Shown here one piece after another: positions 47,135 through 58,400 of a DNA stretch of 64,000 bases (position 1 is the first letter of the stretch; the number at the start of each line of letters is the position of its first letter). The stretch is from Methylophaga marina (GTDB taxonomy: Bacteria; Pseudomonadota; Gammaproteobacteria; Nitrosococcales; Methylophagaceae), in assembly GCF_030296755.1 (NCBI RefSeq), contig NZ_AP027741.1, positions 1,612,001 to 1,676,000 of the forward strand, given 5' to 3'. The translations under genes were made by a program, and so were the position numbers. The notes under the pieces were generated by a model. It was not told the DNA's origin, did no database searches, and saw only the letters and a list, made by a program, of their open reading frames with translations.

Positions 47135-48478
47135 ATGGATACGATTGTTGCAGTAGCCACCGCGCCTGGGCGTGGTGGCGTCGGTGTCGTTAGAATCTCA
47201 GGCAAGCAAAGTGCTGAGATCGTGAGTGCAATTTGCGGCAAATTACCGACTCCTCGTTATGCGACCTTTACACACTTTCGCAGTGCCGAAAATGAAGTGA
47301 TTGATGAAGGTATTGCCCTTTATTTTCCAGGTCCGGCTTCATTTACAGGTGAGGATGTAGTCGAACTGCAAGGACATGGCAGCCCACTTGTGATGGATAA
47401 ACTCTGTCAGCGAGCCGTTGAGCTGGGTGCCAGAATGGCCAGACCGGGTGAATTTTCAGAGCGGGCTTTTCTGAATAATAAAATGGACTTGGCCCAGGCT
47501 GAAGCAGTCGCGGATTTAATTGAGAGCTCAACAGAGCAGGCTGCCAAAAGTGCAATGCGTTCACTGCAAGGTGATTTTTCTAATCGCATTAATGATTTTC
47601 TGCAAGAACTGACACACCTCAGAATGTACGTTGAAGTATCGATTGATTTCAGCGATGAGGAAATTGATTTCCTAGCAGAAGCGCAAGTCGACAGGCAACT
47701 TCAGGATTTATTAAAAACACTGGAAGGCATCACGGGCTCTGCCAAACAAGGCCGATTATTGCGTGAAGGTATCAGCGTCGTGCTGGCGGGTCAGCCTAAC
47801 GCGGGTAAATCCAGCTTGCATAATCAATTAGCGGGTCATGATGCTGCCATTGTCACAGATGTCGCTGGCACCACCCGTGATGTACTGCGTGAGCAAATTC
47901 ATCTTGGTGGCTTGCCATTACGTATCTCTGATACGGCCGGTTTGCATGATGCAACAAATGATATCGTTGAGCTTGAGGGCATTCGTCGTACCCAAAATGA
48001 ACTGGCTCAGGCCGATCATATTCTATTACTGATCGATGATAGCCAAGGGCTGACTGAACAGGATAGAAAAATCCTGGCTGAGTTACCGGCGAATAAACCA
48101 CTCACCATTATCCGTAATAAGATTGATAAAAGTGGTCACCTGACGCAATTGACAGAAGAAGAGGGGTATCCTACGTTGTATCTCTCGGCGAAGTCGGGCG
48201 ATGGACTTGAGTTATTACAACAACATCTTTATCAAGCCGTCGGGTTTCACCCAGAAGAAGAAGGTGTCTTTATTGCCAGACGCCGCCATCTTGATGCACT
48301 GGCACGCGCCAGACAGTCTATCGTCAATGGTTATGACTGCCTCTCAGGGATGGGCGCTGGTGAGCTGTTAGCAGAAGAGTTACGTCTTGCACAAAATGCA
48401 CTGGGTGAAATTACTGGTACCTTCACCACAGAAGACTTGCTGGATCATATTTTCTCCAGTTTTTGTATTGGCAAATAA
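47135..48478 (+). CDS. mnmE: tRNA modification GTPase MnmE
   Basis: 447 residues. The folate-binding N-terminal domain starts DTIVAVATAPGRGGVGVVRI. A helical domain follows. The embedded G domain (about 210-370) has G1 GQPNAGKSSLHNQL, switch VAGTTRD and G3 DTAGLHD. The C-terminal FCIGK bears the conserved Cys. With MnmG it makes the 5-carboxymethylaminomethyl modification of wobble uridine. It lies 9 bases after yidC. Confidence 0.98.
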   Translation: MDTIVAVATAPGRGGVGVVRISGKQSAEIVSAICGKLPTPRYATFTHFRSAENEVIDEGIALYFPGPASFTGEDVVELQGHGSPLVMDKLCQRAVELGARMARPGEFSERAFLNNKMDLAQAEAVADLIESSTEQAAKSAMRSLQGDFSNRINDFLQELTHLRMYVEVSIDFSDEEIDFLAEAQVDRQLQDLLKTLEGITGSAKQGRLLREGISVVLAGQPNAGKSSLHNQLAGHDAAIVTDVAGTTRDVLREQIHLGGLPLRISDTAGLHDATNDIVELEGIRRTQNELAQADHILLLIDDSQGLTEQDRKILAELPANKPLTIIRNKIDKSGHLTQLTEEEGYPTLYLSAKSGDGLELLQQHLYQAVGFHPEEEGVFIARRRHLDALARARQSIVNGYDCLSGMGAGELLAEELRLAQNALGEITGTFTTEDLLDHIFSSFCIGK

Positions 48479-48483
48479 GACTG

Positions 48484-49386
48484 TCAGAATTTGTCTTTAT
48501 GCATCTGTAGCGGCTGCAAGCTATTCAGTAAGAAGTCGATAAATAGTCGTATTCTGGCTGGTTGATGCTGATTTTTTAGGGTAATGATATTGATGGGGGC
48601 ACTGATAACGGCTTGCTCTGGTAAGACCTGAATTAATTTGCCTGCCATTAGATCTTCTGCCACATCCCAGTATGATTTCAGCACGATACCCATGCCTTGT
48701 AATGCCATGACATGTGCGGCCTCACCGTCATTACTGCTTATCGCTTGCTGGATATGTAAGGTGTGGCTTGGGAAAGCCCAGTTAATTTCAGTATGACGAC
48801 TAATAATAATGCAGTGATGTTGGTAGAGTTCGTCCAAGGTCTGAGGCGTACCGTTTTGAGCAAGATAGTCTGGTGACGCGCATAAAATACGATCATTATT
48901 CAACAGTCGACGTGCGACTAGTCTGGAATCTGGCAGCTCACCATAACGGATAGCTACATCAATACCTTCTGAAATCATCTCCTCAATGCTGTCACTTAAC
49001 AGCAATTGGATGGTGATATTAGGATGCAGTTGTCTGAACTCAGCAATCAGTTTGACCAAATGACGTCGACCAAAACTGTTGGGAGAGGTAATGGTTAATG
49101 TGCCAGATATCTGTTCCGACTTTTGCAGAATGGCTTCTTCGGCCTGTTCTAATTCCGACACAATCCGTTGTGCATAAACATAAAGCGTTTGTCCTTCATC
49201 ACTGACTGATAACCGTCGCGTACTGCGATGAATCAGTTGTACACCCAGATACTGCTCAAGCTTACTCAGTCGCTTACTGGCGGCAGCGAGCGAGATGCCT
49301 AAGGCTTGGGCGGCGGCTGTCAGGCTACCGAGTGTGACCACTTTCTCAAATACTCTTAATCCAAGCAGATCATCAATACGTTTCAT
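48484..49386 (-). CDS. LysR-family transcriptional regulator
   Basis: 300 residues. The N-terminal winged helix-turn-helix is LTAAAQALGISLAAASKRLSKLE (about 20-42); a periplasmic-binding-like effector domain begins near 90 (ISGTLTITSPNSFGRRHLV). It is closest in look to the CrgA/AaeR-type LysR group. It is divergent from the SDR-MFS pair across 97 bases, so it most likely controls those genes and itself. Effector unknown. Confidence 0.92.
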   Translation of the reverse strand: MKRIDDLLGLRVFEKVVTLGSLTAAAQALGISLAAASKRLSKLEQYLGVQLIHRSTRRLSVSDEGQTLYVYAQRIVSELEQAEEAILQKSEQISGTLTITSPNSFGRRHLVKLIAEFRQLHPNITIQLLLSDSIEEMISEGIDVAIRYGELPDSRLVARRLLNNDRILCASPDYLAQNGTPQTLDELYQHHCIIISRHTEINWAFPSHTLHIQQAISSNDGEAAHVMALQGMGIVLKSYWDVAEDLMAGKLIQVLPEQAVISAPINIITLKNQHQPARIRLFIDFLLNSLQPLQMHKDKF

Positions 49387-49483
49387 TGTTAACTAATCAG
49401 AAATAGTGAATTTACATTATATCTATTTAATCAATATTGTCGCTCACCTAAAATGGACACAAATAACTCATAAGGAGAGCATG

Positions 49484-50278
49484 ATGAAAATCGATTTCAA
49501 CGGTAAAAAAGCATTAGTCACAGCCTCAACGGCAGGCATAGGCTTTGCCATTGCATCTGGCTTAGCCGAGTCTGGAGCAGAGGTCGTTATCAATGGCCGT
49601 AGTGATGAGAGTGTAGAGAAGGCGATAGCGCGTATCAAACAACAACTGCCCGAAGCCAAACTTATTCCTGCTGCGGCTGATTTATCCACTGCGACTGGCT
49701 GTCAACAACTTGTCAATGTTGTGCCGGAAGTCGATATTCTAGTCAATAATGCGGGTATCTTCGGTCCAGCGGACTTCTTTGAGACAGATGATGAAACCTG
49801 GGATACGTATTGGGCAACCAATGTGATGTCCGGCATGCGATTGTCACGATCCTATCTGCCAGCAATGCAGAAAAAACAATGGGGACGTGTTGTGTTTATT
49901 TCGTCAGAGTCTGCTCGCAATATTCCTGATGACATGATCCATTATGGAGTATCAAAGACGGCTCAGTTATCACTGTCTCGTGGTCTTGCCAAACGTGTAG
50001 CAGGAAGTGGCGTGACAGTGAATAGTGTGCTGCCTGGACCGACTCTTTCTGACGGCTTTAAAGCGATGATAGCTGATGAAGTAGAAAAAACAGGCCAGTC
50101 ATATGAACAAGTCGGTCAATCATTTGTTATGGAAGCCAGACCGAGCTCAGTCATACAGCGACCTGCTTCGGTAGAAGAAGTGGCCAATATGGTGGTGTAT
50201 GTCTGCTCTGAGCAAGCATCGGCGACCAGTGGTGCTGCCCTCAGAGTCGATGGTGGTGTCGTAGACGATATTGTGTAA
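49484..50278 (+). CDS. short-chain dehydrogenase/reductase
   Basis: 264 residues from ATG 49484 (AAGGAG 6 bases upstream of it; the adjacent ATG 49481 is closer to the RBS). The cofactor motif is TASTAGIGFAIASGLAESGA. NNAG is at about residue 88. The catalytic set is Ser (FISSESARN) and Tyr-x-x-x-Lys (YGVSKTAQ). R in INGRSDES after beta-2 suggests NADPH. Substrate unknown. It lies 14 bases before an MFS exporter gene, under the divergent LysR. Confidence 0.92.
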   Translation: MKIDFNGKKALVTASTAGIGFAIASGLAESGAEVVINGRSDESVEKAIARIKQQLPEAKLIPAAADLSTATGCQQLVNVVPEVDILVNNAGIFGPADFFETDDETWDTYWATNVMSGMRLSRSYLPAMQKKQWGRVVFISSESARNIPDDMIHYGVSKTAQLSLSRGLAKRVAGSGVTVNSVLPGPTLSDGFKAMIADEVEKTGQSYEQVGQSFVMEARPSSVIQRPASVEEVANMVVYVCSEQASATSGAALRVDGGVVDDIV

Positions 50279-50292
50279 CTGACAGTCATGGC

Positions 50293-51720
50293 ATGCAGTT
50301 AGGGCCCATTCTAATCAACAGACGAATAGCGATTGCATTATTAGTGGCGTCGGCGTTTTTTATGGAAACGTTAGACGCCACGATAATCGCTACCGCTTTG
50401 CCGGCGATCGCTAAGGATTTTGATATTGCAGCAGCCCATTTATCTGTGGGGGTATCGGCTTATCTTGTGGCATTAACTATTTTTATGCCGCTAAGTGGTT
50501 GGGCGGCTGATCGTTTTGGTGCCCGACGAGTATTTTCTTTTGCTGTACTGATGTTTATCACATCTTCTGTGTTATGCGCATTGAGTACAGACTTATTGAG
50601 TTTTACGGCGGCGAGGGTATTGCAGGGGTTCGGTGGGGCCATGATGGTGCCGGTTGGTCGCTTAGTTGTTTTGCGAGATACGCCAAAAAGCGAGATAGTC
50701 AAAGCGGTGGCGATTCTGACCTGGCCGGCCCTATTTGGTCCTGTGTTGGGCCCGTTTTTAGGAGGATGGATTGCCACACATTGGAGTTGGCAATGGATTT
50801 TTCTGATTAATATTCCGATTGGATTATTGATCTTAGTTATTACGCATTTTTTGATTCAACCCCAATCAACGCCTGTTAGGCAAAAAGAACCTTTTGATGT
50901 CCGTGGTTTTTTCATGACTGGGAGCGGTTTCGGACTATTTATGGCCGGTGTGGAATGTCTCAGTGCTGGCAGAATCGGTATGGCCTATAGCCTGAGTTTC
51001 ATTACTGTTGGCATTATCTTGCTGGCTTTATCTGTTAAGCATTTGCTGGGTAGTCAGTATCCTTTATTCAGCTTGAGCCCTCTAACGATAAAAACGTTCA
51101 GAATAACGGCTGTGGGAGGCTCGTTTTTCCGTATTGCTGTCGCCTCAGTGCCTTTCTTATTACCTCTGATGTTTCAATTGGGTTTTGGTATGTCGCCCGT
51201 CGATGCGGGGACACTGTTGTTATGGTTATTTGTTGGTAACCTCTGCATGAAACCAGCCACCACCTGGATAATGAATACCTTTGGTTTCCGTCGAGTCTTG
51301 CTCGTCAATGGACTGATGGTGTCAGTCGGCTTCGCCGCGATGGCCATGTTTACTGTCAATACACCTCACTGGTTAATCGTATTGGTGTTATTTATCAGTG
51401 GTCTTAACCGATCCATGCATTTCACTGCACTCAATACTATTGGTTTTGCTGATGTAGGTGAGCAGCAAATGCGTGATGCCAGCACGTTGTTTTCTGTGCT
51501 GCAACAAATGAGCAGAGGTATCGGTATTGCTTTTGCTGCTCTGGTCTTGGTTTTTTCGATGTGGTTATTACATGGAACCACGCTGGTGGAAACAGGGGCT
51601 GAGGATTTCCAGTTAGCTTTCTGGATCATTGCTGTGTTGGCATTAATTTCAATTGCCGATACCTTGAGTTTGTCAAGAGAGGCTGGGGCTTCTATTCTGA
51701 AATCTAAAACAGTTTCATGA
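50293..51720 (+). CDS. MFS drug exporter, DHA2 (EmrB-like) family
   Basis: 475 residues with about 14 membrane segments. Motif ETLDATIIATALPAIAKDF in helix 1 is the DHA2 hallmark. Motif A-like GWAADRFGARRVF follows helix 2, and LQGFGGAMMVPVGRLVVLRD is helix 4-5. Proton-driven efflux of a drug or metabolite is expected. It has no clear ribosome site, so coupling to the SDR gene 14 bases upstream is likely. Confidence 0.9.
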   Translation: MQLGPILINRRIAIALLVASAFFMETLDATIIATALPAIAKDFDIAAAHLSVGVSAYLVALTIFMPLSGWAADRFGARRVFSFAVLMFITSSVLCALSTDLLSFTAARVLQGFGGAMMVPVGRLVVLRDTPKSEIVKAVAILTWPALFGPVLGPFLGGWIATHWSWQWIFLINIPIGLLILVITHFLIQPQSTPVRQKEPFDVRGFFMTGSGFGLFMAGVECLSAGRIGMAYSLSFITVGIILLALSVKHLLGSQYPLFSLSPLTIKTFRITAVGGSFFRIAVASVPFLLPLMFQLGFGMSPVDAGTLLLWLFVGNLCMKPATTWIMNTFGFRRVLLVNGLMVSVGFAAMAMFTVNTPHWLIVLVLFISGLNRSMHFTALNTIGFADVGEQQMRDASTLFSVLQQMSRGIGIAFAALVLVFSMWLLHGTTLVETGAEDFQLAFWIIAVLALISIADTLSLSREAGASILKSKTVS

Positions 51721-51824
51721 GCTGAGTTATACCGTTGATAGATTGATTGTTCTTAAAGTTTGACAGCGGTCTGCTTCTCACATAACTTCGAAAGCATTTA
51801 TCACTTCTCACAGGTTAGATATAC

Positions 51825-53150
51825 ATGGAATTTCTTTCACACTGGGTATCGGTTTTCTCAGGCTGGGTCTGGGGGCCGCCCATGCTGATATTGCTGGTTG
51901 GAACCGGTTTATATTTAACCGTCATTTTAAGAGGCTTACAGTTCCGAAAATTAGGTCATGCCCTGAAGCTTGTCTTTCACAAAGAAGATAAAGCTGATGG
52001 GGATATCAGTCATTTTGCTGCCTTAACTACTGCTCTCGCCGCTACGGTGGGTATCGGCAATATTGTTGGCGTGGCGACAGCGATTTCTTTAGGTGGGCCC
52101 GGTGCCGTGTTTTGGATGTGGGTGACAGGACTTGTGGGGATGGCGACCAAATATGCCGAAGCCATGCTGGCCGTGAAATATCGTGAAGAAGGTGAAAACG
52201 GTATGCGTGGTGGGCCGATGTACTACATTTCAAAAGGTGTGGGCTTGCCATGGCTTGGCAGCTTGTTTGCGGTTTTCACCATCGGTGCTGCGTTTGGTAT
52301 CGGCAATATGACCCAGGCAAATTCAGCGGCTGCTGCTGTAGAGCAAGTGTTTGGCGTGGAGACCAGCACAACCGGATTTGTGCTGATGGTGTTAACCGGT
52401 TTGGTATTAATCGGCGGAATTCGTTCAATTGGGCGCTTCACCTCAATGCTAGTACCTTTTATGATTGTGGCCTACTTGGGCGCTGCTTTTACGGTTATCG
52501 GGATCAATATTGACGAAGTGCCAGCGGCCTTTCATTTAATTTTCTGGCATGCATTTAATCCGATTGCGGCTGGCGGTGGTTTTGCCGGTGCTGCTGTCGC
52601 GGCGGCGATTCGTTATGGTGTGGCACGTGGTGTGTTTTCGAATGAATCGGGCTTGGGTTCAGCCCCCATTGCTGCGGCGGCAGCCCGGACGAATGATCCG
52701 GTGAAACAGGCATTGGTTTCTATGACTCAGACCTTTATTGATACTCTAGTGGTGTGTACTGCAACAGCGCTGGTAATCTTAACCGCCACAGCCTGGCAGG
52801 ATGGGGTGAAAGCTAATATCTTAACCAGTGTCAGCTTTGCTGAAACATTAGGTATGACGGGCACGTATATCGTCGCGATAGCCACGGCTCTATTTGCCTT
52901 CTCCACTTTAATTGGCTGGAGCTATTACGGTGAAAAAGCACTGGAATATTTACTGGGTGAGAAAGCCATTATCGTCTTTCGTGTCGTGTTTGTGGCTGCA
53001 GTCATTGTTGGCGCTACCCGGGAGTTGAAGTTTGTCTGGGACTTTTCCGATTTGATGAATGGTTTAATGGCCATTCCAAACCTTATCGGGATTTTATTGC
53101 TGTCGAAAGTCGTGAAAGAAGAAAGTCAGCGTTATTTCAATACTAAGTGA
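51825..53150 (+). CDS. alanine/glycine:cation symporter, AGCS family
   Basis: 441 residues with about 10-11 membrane segments. Motifs include SHFAALTTALAATVGIGNIVGVATAI, GPGAVFWMWVTGLVGMATKYAEAML and MRGGPMYYI. GVFSNESGLGSAPIAAAAA and FSTLIGWSYYGEKALEYL complete the AGCS signature (pieces quoted separately from one protein). It imports alanine or glycine with sodium. Monocistronic, 104 bases after the MFS gene. Confidence 0.93.
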   Translation: MEFLSHWVSVFSGWVWGPPMLILLVGTGLYLTVILRGLQFRKLGHALKLVFHKEDKADGDISHFAALTTALAATVGIGNIVGVATAISLGGPGAVFWMWVTGLVGMATKYAEAMLAVKYREEGENGMRGGPMYYISKGVGLPWLGSLFAVFTIGAAFGIGNMTQANSAAAAVEQVFGVETSTTGFVLMVLTGLVLIGGIRSIGRFTSMLVPFMIVAYLGAAFTVIGINIDEVPAAFHLIFWHAFNPIAAGGGFAGAAVAAAIRYGVARGVFSNESGLGSAPIAAAAARTNDPVKQALVSMTQTFIDTLVVCTATALVILTATAWQDGVKANILTSVSFAETLGMTGTYIVAIATALFAFSTLIGWSYYGEKALEYLLGEKAIIVFRVVFVAAVIVGATRELKFVWDFSDLMNGLMAIPNLIGILLLSKVVKEESQRYFNTK

Positions 53151-53205
53151 GCCATCGTCATAAGAATGGTCATAAATTTATCTGTTTTACATTAAGGAGA
53201 GCACA

Positions 53206-53760
53206 ATGAGTCGTCATTTTGACAATGCTGAAGGGGTAAGCGAGACACACGATCCCGCCACCCATGATTTTGTATTTAATCAAACCATGTTCCGCATCAA
53301 AGACCCGAAACGCACTCTGGCGTTTTACACTGAAGTGATGGGGATGACCTTAGTGAAACGATTTGATTTTCCAGAGATGAAGTTTACCTTGTACTTTATG
53401 GCGGCATTATCACCTGAACAAGTGAAAGCGATTTCAACGGATAACGATGAGCGTATCAAACAAACATTTGCCATGCCTGCCATGTTAGAGCTAACACATA
53501 ACTGGGGTGATGAAGATAACGACGAGGTTAGCTATCACAATGGCAATAGTGATCCGCGTGGGTTTGGCCATATCGGTTTTGCTGTGCCAGATATTGATGC
53601 GTCATGTGAGCGATTTGAATCCTTCGGTGTGCCGTTTGTGAAGAAACCGAATGATGGCAAGATGAAAGGCATTGCCTTTATTCAAGATCCAGATGGTTAC
53701 TGGATTGAGATTTTCACACCTGAACGTCAGCCAGAATTACTAAAAGATCACTTAGGCTAA
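53206..53760 (+). CDS. gloA: lactoylglutathione lyase (glyoxalase I)
   Basis: 184 residues. [21 protein letters not shown] begins the first half-domain; metal ligands include the Glu of [10 protein letters not shown], His of [11 protein letters not shown] and Glu in YWIEIF. The N-terminal extension (FNQTMF with ~25 residues before) is like the longer zinc-type enzymes of plants and Pseudomonas. It isomerises the methylglyoxal-glutathione adduct. AAGGAG is 6 bases upstream; a terminator follows 12 bases after the stop. Confidence 0.95.
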   Translation: MSRHFDNAEGVSETHDPATHDFVFNQTMFRIKDPKRTLAFYTEVMGMTLVKRFDFPEMKFTLYFMAALSPEQVKAISTDNDERIKQTFAMPAMLELTHNWGDEDNDEVSYHNGNSDPRGFGHIGFAVPDIDASCERFESFGVPFVKKPNDGKMKGIAFIQDPDGYWIEIFTPERQPELLKDHLG

Positions 53761-53771
53761 GCGCATGTATT

Positions 53772-53798
53772 AAAAAAGGGGCATTGAGCCCCTTTTTT
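53772..53798 (+). terminator. Rho-independent terminator
   Basis: AAAAAAGGGGC (53772-53782), loop ATTGA, GCCCCTTTTTT (53788-53798): a perfect 11-bp stem with flanking A and T runs, so it can act for gloA and for the convergent PLDc_N gene. Confidence 0.93.
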
Positions 53799-53815
53799 AT
53801 TTGAAATGGTCTAGT

Positions 53816-53995
53816 CTAGCTTTTGGGTCCAAGTAAGAACCATATTAATAGACCTAGCACAGGGAATAACAACAGGATAAGAATCCATAAGATTTTTGCA
53901 CCACCGCCAGCAGGACTATTGGCTACCTGGATAATGGCCCAGATAACAATGATTAACCAAATCAGACCTAATATGCCACCTACTTGTAAGTCCAT
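53816..53995 (-). CDS. PLDc_N-domain small membrane protein
   Basis: 59 residues, MDLQVGGILGLIWLIIVIWA at the start. Two membrane segments follow (residues ~7-22 and ~36-55, WILILLLFPVLGLLIWFLLG) around IQVANSPAGGGAK. This is the PLD-nuclease N-terminal (PLDc_N) two-helix module as a standalone protein, which is common. AAGGAG lies 7 bases before ATG 53995. Role unknown. Confidence 0.85.
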   Translation of the reverse strand: MDLQVGGILGLIWLIIVIWAIIQVANSPAGGGAKILWILILLLFPVLGLLIWFLLGPKS

Positions 53996-54056
53996 TCTTT
54001 TCTCCTTGCTTGATGAAATATAGCTAGCTTAAATTAAGCTGCTGACGGACACAAAA

Positions 54057-55478
54057 TTAATTCTGTGAAGGGGCGGCTGTGGGTGTCTCTTCATACAAAC
54101 CACCACCCAAAGCTTTATAGAGTGTTAATTGATTACGAAGCCTCAGCAGACGCGTATCAATTTGATTTAATTCACTGTTAATAGAGCTCCGTTGTGCATC
54201 CAATACATCCAGATAGCTATCTATACCAGCGTTAAAGCGATATCGCGCTAATTCTAAACTGCGTTTGGTGGAAGCAGTGAGATCGTTCTGCGCATCCAAC
54301 TGAGCATCTAGGGTATAACGGGCTTCCATTTCGTCACGGACTTCTTTGAAGGCTTCTTGAATCACTTGTTGGTATTGGGCGATATTAATATCTTTTTGTA
54401 ATTCGGCCACATTCAGGTTGGCCTGATTCACACCCCAGTCAAGTAAAGGCAGGGTGAACTGTGGTGCGATTGCCCATTGACGACTTGATGCTTCGCCTAG
54501 TTGACCAAAGCTCGTTCCCCCAAACCCAAGGGAGGTGGTGAGACTGATACGTGGGAAAAATGCTGCTCTGGCTGCACCAATATCAGCATTAGCCGATTTG
54601 ATGATGGATTCAGCCTGCATCACATCAGGACGTGATAACAAGACATCAGAAGTCAGGTTGGCAGGAATATCTCGCAGTGTCTTTATTTCATACCAGTCTT
54701 TTTTCCACTCATCTTTGTCTAAAGTTTGTCCTACCAGAAGTTGTAAATTGGTGAAGTTCTGATTGGCTTGTTGCTTATATTGGGCTTCCAGAACTCTTGC
54801 TTCATGTAACGCTGTTTCAGCTTGTCTGACATCGAGCTCAGAAGCTAATCCACTATTGAAACGTTTTTCGATCAGTTGATAACTTTCAGCACGTGCTTCA
54901 CGGGTTTCAGATGATAATTGCTGTTGAGCATCACTTGCTAACCAACTAAACCAGGCATCAGCCACTTGCGCAATCAGGGTTAATTGCATGCTGTCACGGG
55001 CGGATTTAGATGCCAGAAACTGTTGTAAAGCTGATTCTGACAGGCTATCGATTCGGCCAAAGAAATCGAGCTCCCAGGCAGATATACCCAGTCCAACACT
55101 ATAGGTATCCGTAATGCCACTACGACCTATGCCACTTAATGATTCTGGCGTACGCTGACGTGTCACTGAGCCTTCTGCATTGACCGTGGGTAATTTTGCC
55201 GCTTTCTGAATACGAAATTGCTCACGTAATTGTTCAACTGTGAGTGATGAGACTCTCAGATTTTGATTATTTGCCAGGGCTTTGCTGATTAACTGCTCCA
55301 GTTTTGGATCAAGATAAAAATCGCGCCAGCCAAGCTCTGCAACATTAAGCGTGCTTTCCTTTTGTTGATTGGCGATAGCAATCGTTGGCTCAGGCCTTTG
55401 ATAATCTGGCATGAGTGAACAAGCCGATATCGTTAATATTGTCGAAATCGCTATCGATAATTTAAGAGGTTTCATCAT
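54057..55478 (-). CDS. RND efflux outer-membrane lipoprotein (OprM/NodT family)
   Basis: 473 residues. The lipobox TISACSL puts the lipidated Cys at about residue 20. Duplicated TolC-like halves follow with long helices (VSSLTVEQLREQFRIQKAAK, FNSGLASELDVRQAETALHE, YRFNAGIDSYLDVLDAQRS). It forms the outer-membrane channel of the tripartite pump encoded upstream. Last gene of the minus-strand tetR-MFP-RND-OMF operon; 2-base gap from the RND gene. Confidence 0.94.
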   Translation of the reverse strand: MMKPLKLSIAISTILTISACSLMPDYQRPEPTIAIANQQKESTLNVAELGWRDFYLDPKLEQLISKALANNQNLRVSSLTVEQLREQFRIQKAAKLPTVNAEGSVTRQRTPESLSGIGRSGITDTYSVGLGISAWELDFFGRIDSLSESALQQFLASKSARDSMQLTLIAQVADAWFSWLASDAQQQLSSETREARAESYQLIEKRFNSGLASELDVRQAETALHEARVLEAQYKQQANQNFTNLQLLVGQTLDKDEWKKDWYEIKTLRDIPANLTSDVLLSRPDVMQAESIIKSANADIGAARAAFFPRISLTTSLGFGGTSFGQLGEASSRQWAIAPQFTLPLLDWGVNQANLNVAELQKDINIAQYQQVIQEAFKEVRDEMEARYTLDAQLDAQNDLTASTKRSLELARYRFNAGIDSYLDVLDAQRSSINSELNQIDTRLLRLRNQLTLYKALGGGLYEETPTAAPSQN

Positions 55479-55480
55479 AA

Positions 55481-58400
55481 TTAGGCCCTTTTCACTTCAT
55501 CATGTGATGATTTTTTAGTGAGTTTTTCTCGCAGACTAAATACCACAACAAAGAAGACAGGTATAAAGAATATCGCTAAAGCGGTAGCAGTGAAGACACC
55601 ACCAAAAACACCGGTTCCTATAGCGTTCTGACTACCAGAACCTGCACCGGTGGCGATCATGAGGGGTAACACACCCAACATGAAAGCAAGTGATGTCATG
55701 ATGATAGGACGCAGCCGCATTCTGACCGCTTCCATCGTGGCATCAATTAATGACATGCCGTCTTCGTACAGTGCTTTTGCAAACTCAACAATAAGAATCG
55801 CATTTTTGGATGCGAGACCAATCGTGGTTAGCAGGCCTACCTGAAAGTACACATCATTTGATAAGCCGCGCGCCATGGTGAATAGCACCGCTCCGATAAT
55901 ACCTAATGGTATAACCATCAGTACTGAGAACGGCACCGACCAACTCTCATAGAGGGCTGCCAGGCATAAGAACACAACCATAATAGAGATAGCATAGAGC
56001 AGCGGTGCCTGATCGCCGGATTCACGCTCCTGATAGGACTGTCCGGTCCATTCATACGCAAAGCCGGAGGGAAGCTTGGCGACTAACTCTTCCATGGCTT
56101 TCATCGCATCACCTGAACTGACACCTGGCGCGCCTTCACCTTGAATATTCACTGAAGAGACACCGTTGTAGCGCTCAAGTCTCGGTGAGCCATATATCCA
56201 ACGCCCTTCAGACAGAGAACCCAGTGATACCATTTCATTATCATCATTACGAACATACCATTTTGAGACATCTTCAGGCATCATCCGATAAGGTGCATCG
56301 CCTTGTACATAGACTTTTTTGACACGACCATTATCAATAAAGTCGTTAACATAGGTAGATGCCCAAGCGGTATTAAAGGTTTGGTTAATTTGATTTAAGT
56401 CCACTCCAAATGCCGCGGCTTTGGTATGGTCCACATCAATCTTGAATTGCGGTGTATCTTCCTGACCATTCGGTCTGACACCGGTTAGGCGTGGATCCTG
56501 TGCGGCCATACCCAGTAGTTGATTTCTGGCATTCATCAACGCAGCATGGCCTTGGCCACCCACATCTTTTAGCTGTAAATCAAAACCACTGGCATTACCC
56601 AGTTCGGTGATAGATGGGGGAATGATGGGGAAAATCATGGCATTCTTAATGGACGCAAAATATTGAAAGGCGCGTCCAGCGACCCCTTGCACACTCAACT
56701 CCTGACCGGGACGTTCATCCCAAGGTTTCATATCGGTGAAGGCCATACCATTATTCTGGCCACGACCAGCAAAACTGAAGCCGATGATCGAGAAAACGGA
56801 GTTCACACTGTCTTTCTCTTGATCTAGGTAATAGTCTTCAATTTTATTCATCACTTCAGCTGAGCGTTGTTTTGATGCATTGGCTGGTAATGTCATTAAA
56901 GTAAACATCGTGCCCTGATCTTCTTCAGGTAAGAAAGAGGTCGGAAGCTTGGTGAATAAAACCGCCAATACACCTACGATCAATAAATAGATCACCATAT
57001 ATCTGCCAGTACGGTGAATCATGTGACCGACAGAACTTTGGTATTTATTTGTTGCCCGGTTGAAGTTGCGGTTAAACCAACCGAAGAACCCTTTTTTATC
57101 ATTGTGTTCGTCATCGCCTGCTCTGAGTAATGTGGCACAGAGGGCTGGTGTCAGTGTTAGTGCGACGAGTACCGATAAGGCCATGGCAGAGACGATCGCT
57201 ACCGAGAACTGTCGGTAAATAACACCGGTCGAACCACCAAAAAAGGCCATTGGTATAAATACTGCTGAGAGTACCAAGACAATACCGACTAAAGCACTGG
57301 TGATCTGATCCATCGACTTTCGGGTCGCTTCACGAGGGGATAGCCCATCCTCATGCATTACCCGTTCTACGTTTTCTACCACAACGATGGCGTCATCAAC
57401 CAACAAACCAATCGCTAACACCATGGCAAACATCGTCAATGTATTGATACTGAAACCGAAGGCGAACAGCACAGCAAATGTACCTAACAAAACAATTGGC
57501 ACGGCAATAGTCGGAATCAACGTGGCCCGGATATTCTGCAAGAATAAATACATCACCAGGAACACTAAAACGATCGCTTCGATTAAGGTGTGAATAACAT
57601 TTTCTATAGAGATTCTGACCGAAGGTGTCGTATCGTAGGGATAAACCACTTGTAGGCTGTTTGGAAAATAAGGCGATAATTCGTCAATACGCTCACGAAT
57701 TTTTTGGGCTGTTTCCAGCGCATTTGCGCCTGAAGCTAAGTTAATACCAATACCGGCAGCGGGTTGTCTATTATATTCAGTTTCAAATTGGTAATTCTCA
57801 CCACCCAATTCAATACGAGCCACATCAGACAGTTTGATACGTGATCCATCCTCATTCACTCGCAAGATGATTTGGCCGAATTGTTCCGGTGTTTCCAGTT
57901 GAGTCTGCACAATAATACTGGCATTAAACTCTTGCCCTTTTACGGCAGGTGCACCGCCAAGTTCACCGGCGGCGATCTGCACATTTTGGGCACTGATTGC
58001 ACTGGTTACATCAGTCGTCGTCAGTTTGTAATGTGCTAATTTATCGGGGTTAAGCCAGATGCGCATGGCATATTGTGATCCAAAGACCTGAATTTGACCC
58101 ACACCATTTATACGACTCAATGGATCTTTAATATTAGCCGAAACATAGTCAGCAATATCGTATTTATCCATGCTGCCATCATCAGAATAAAAACCAAGCA
58201 CCATCAAAAACGCCGCACTTGACTTAGTGACTTCAATACCCTGGTTTTGCACGGCTTGGGGCAGCAACGGCATGGCAGATTGGAGTTTGTTCTGAACCTG
58301 TACTTGGGCAATATCGGCATCGGTTCCGGGATTAAAGGTGACCGTTAAGGAGCCTGCACCTGAGGAGTCACTGGTGCCTGACATATAGAGAACGTTATCA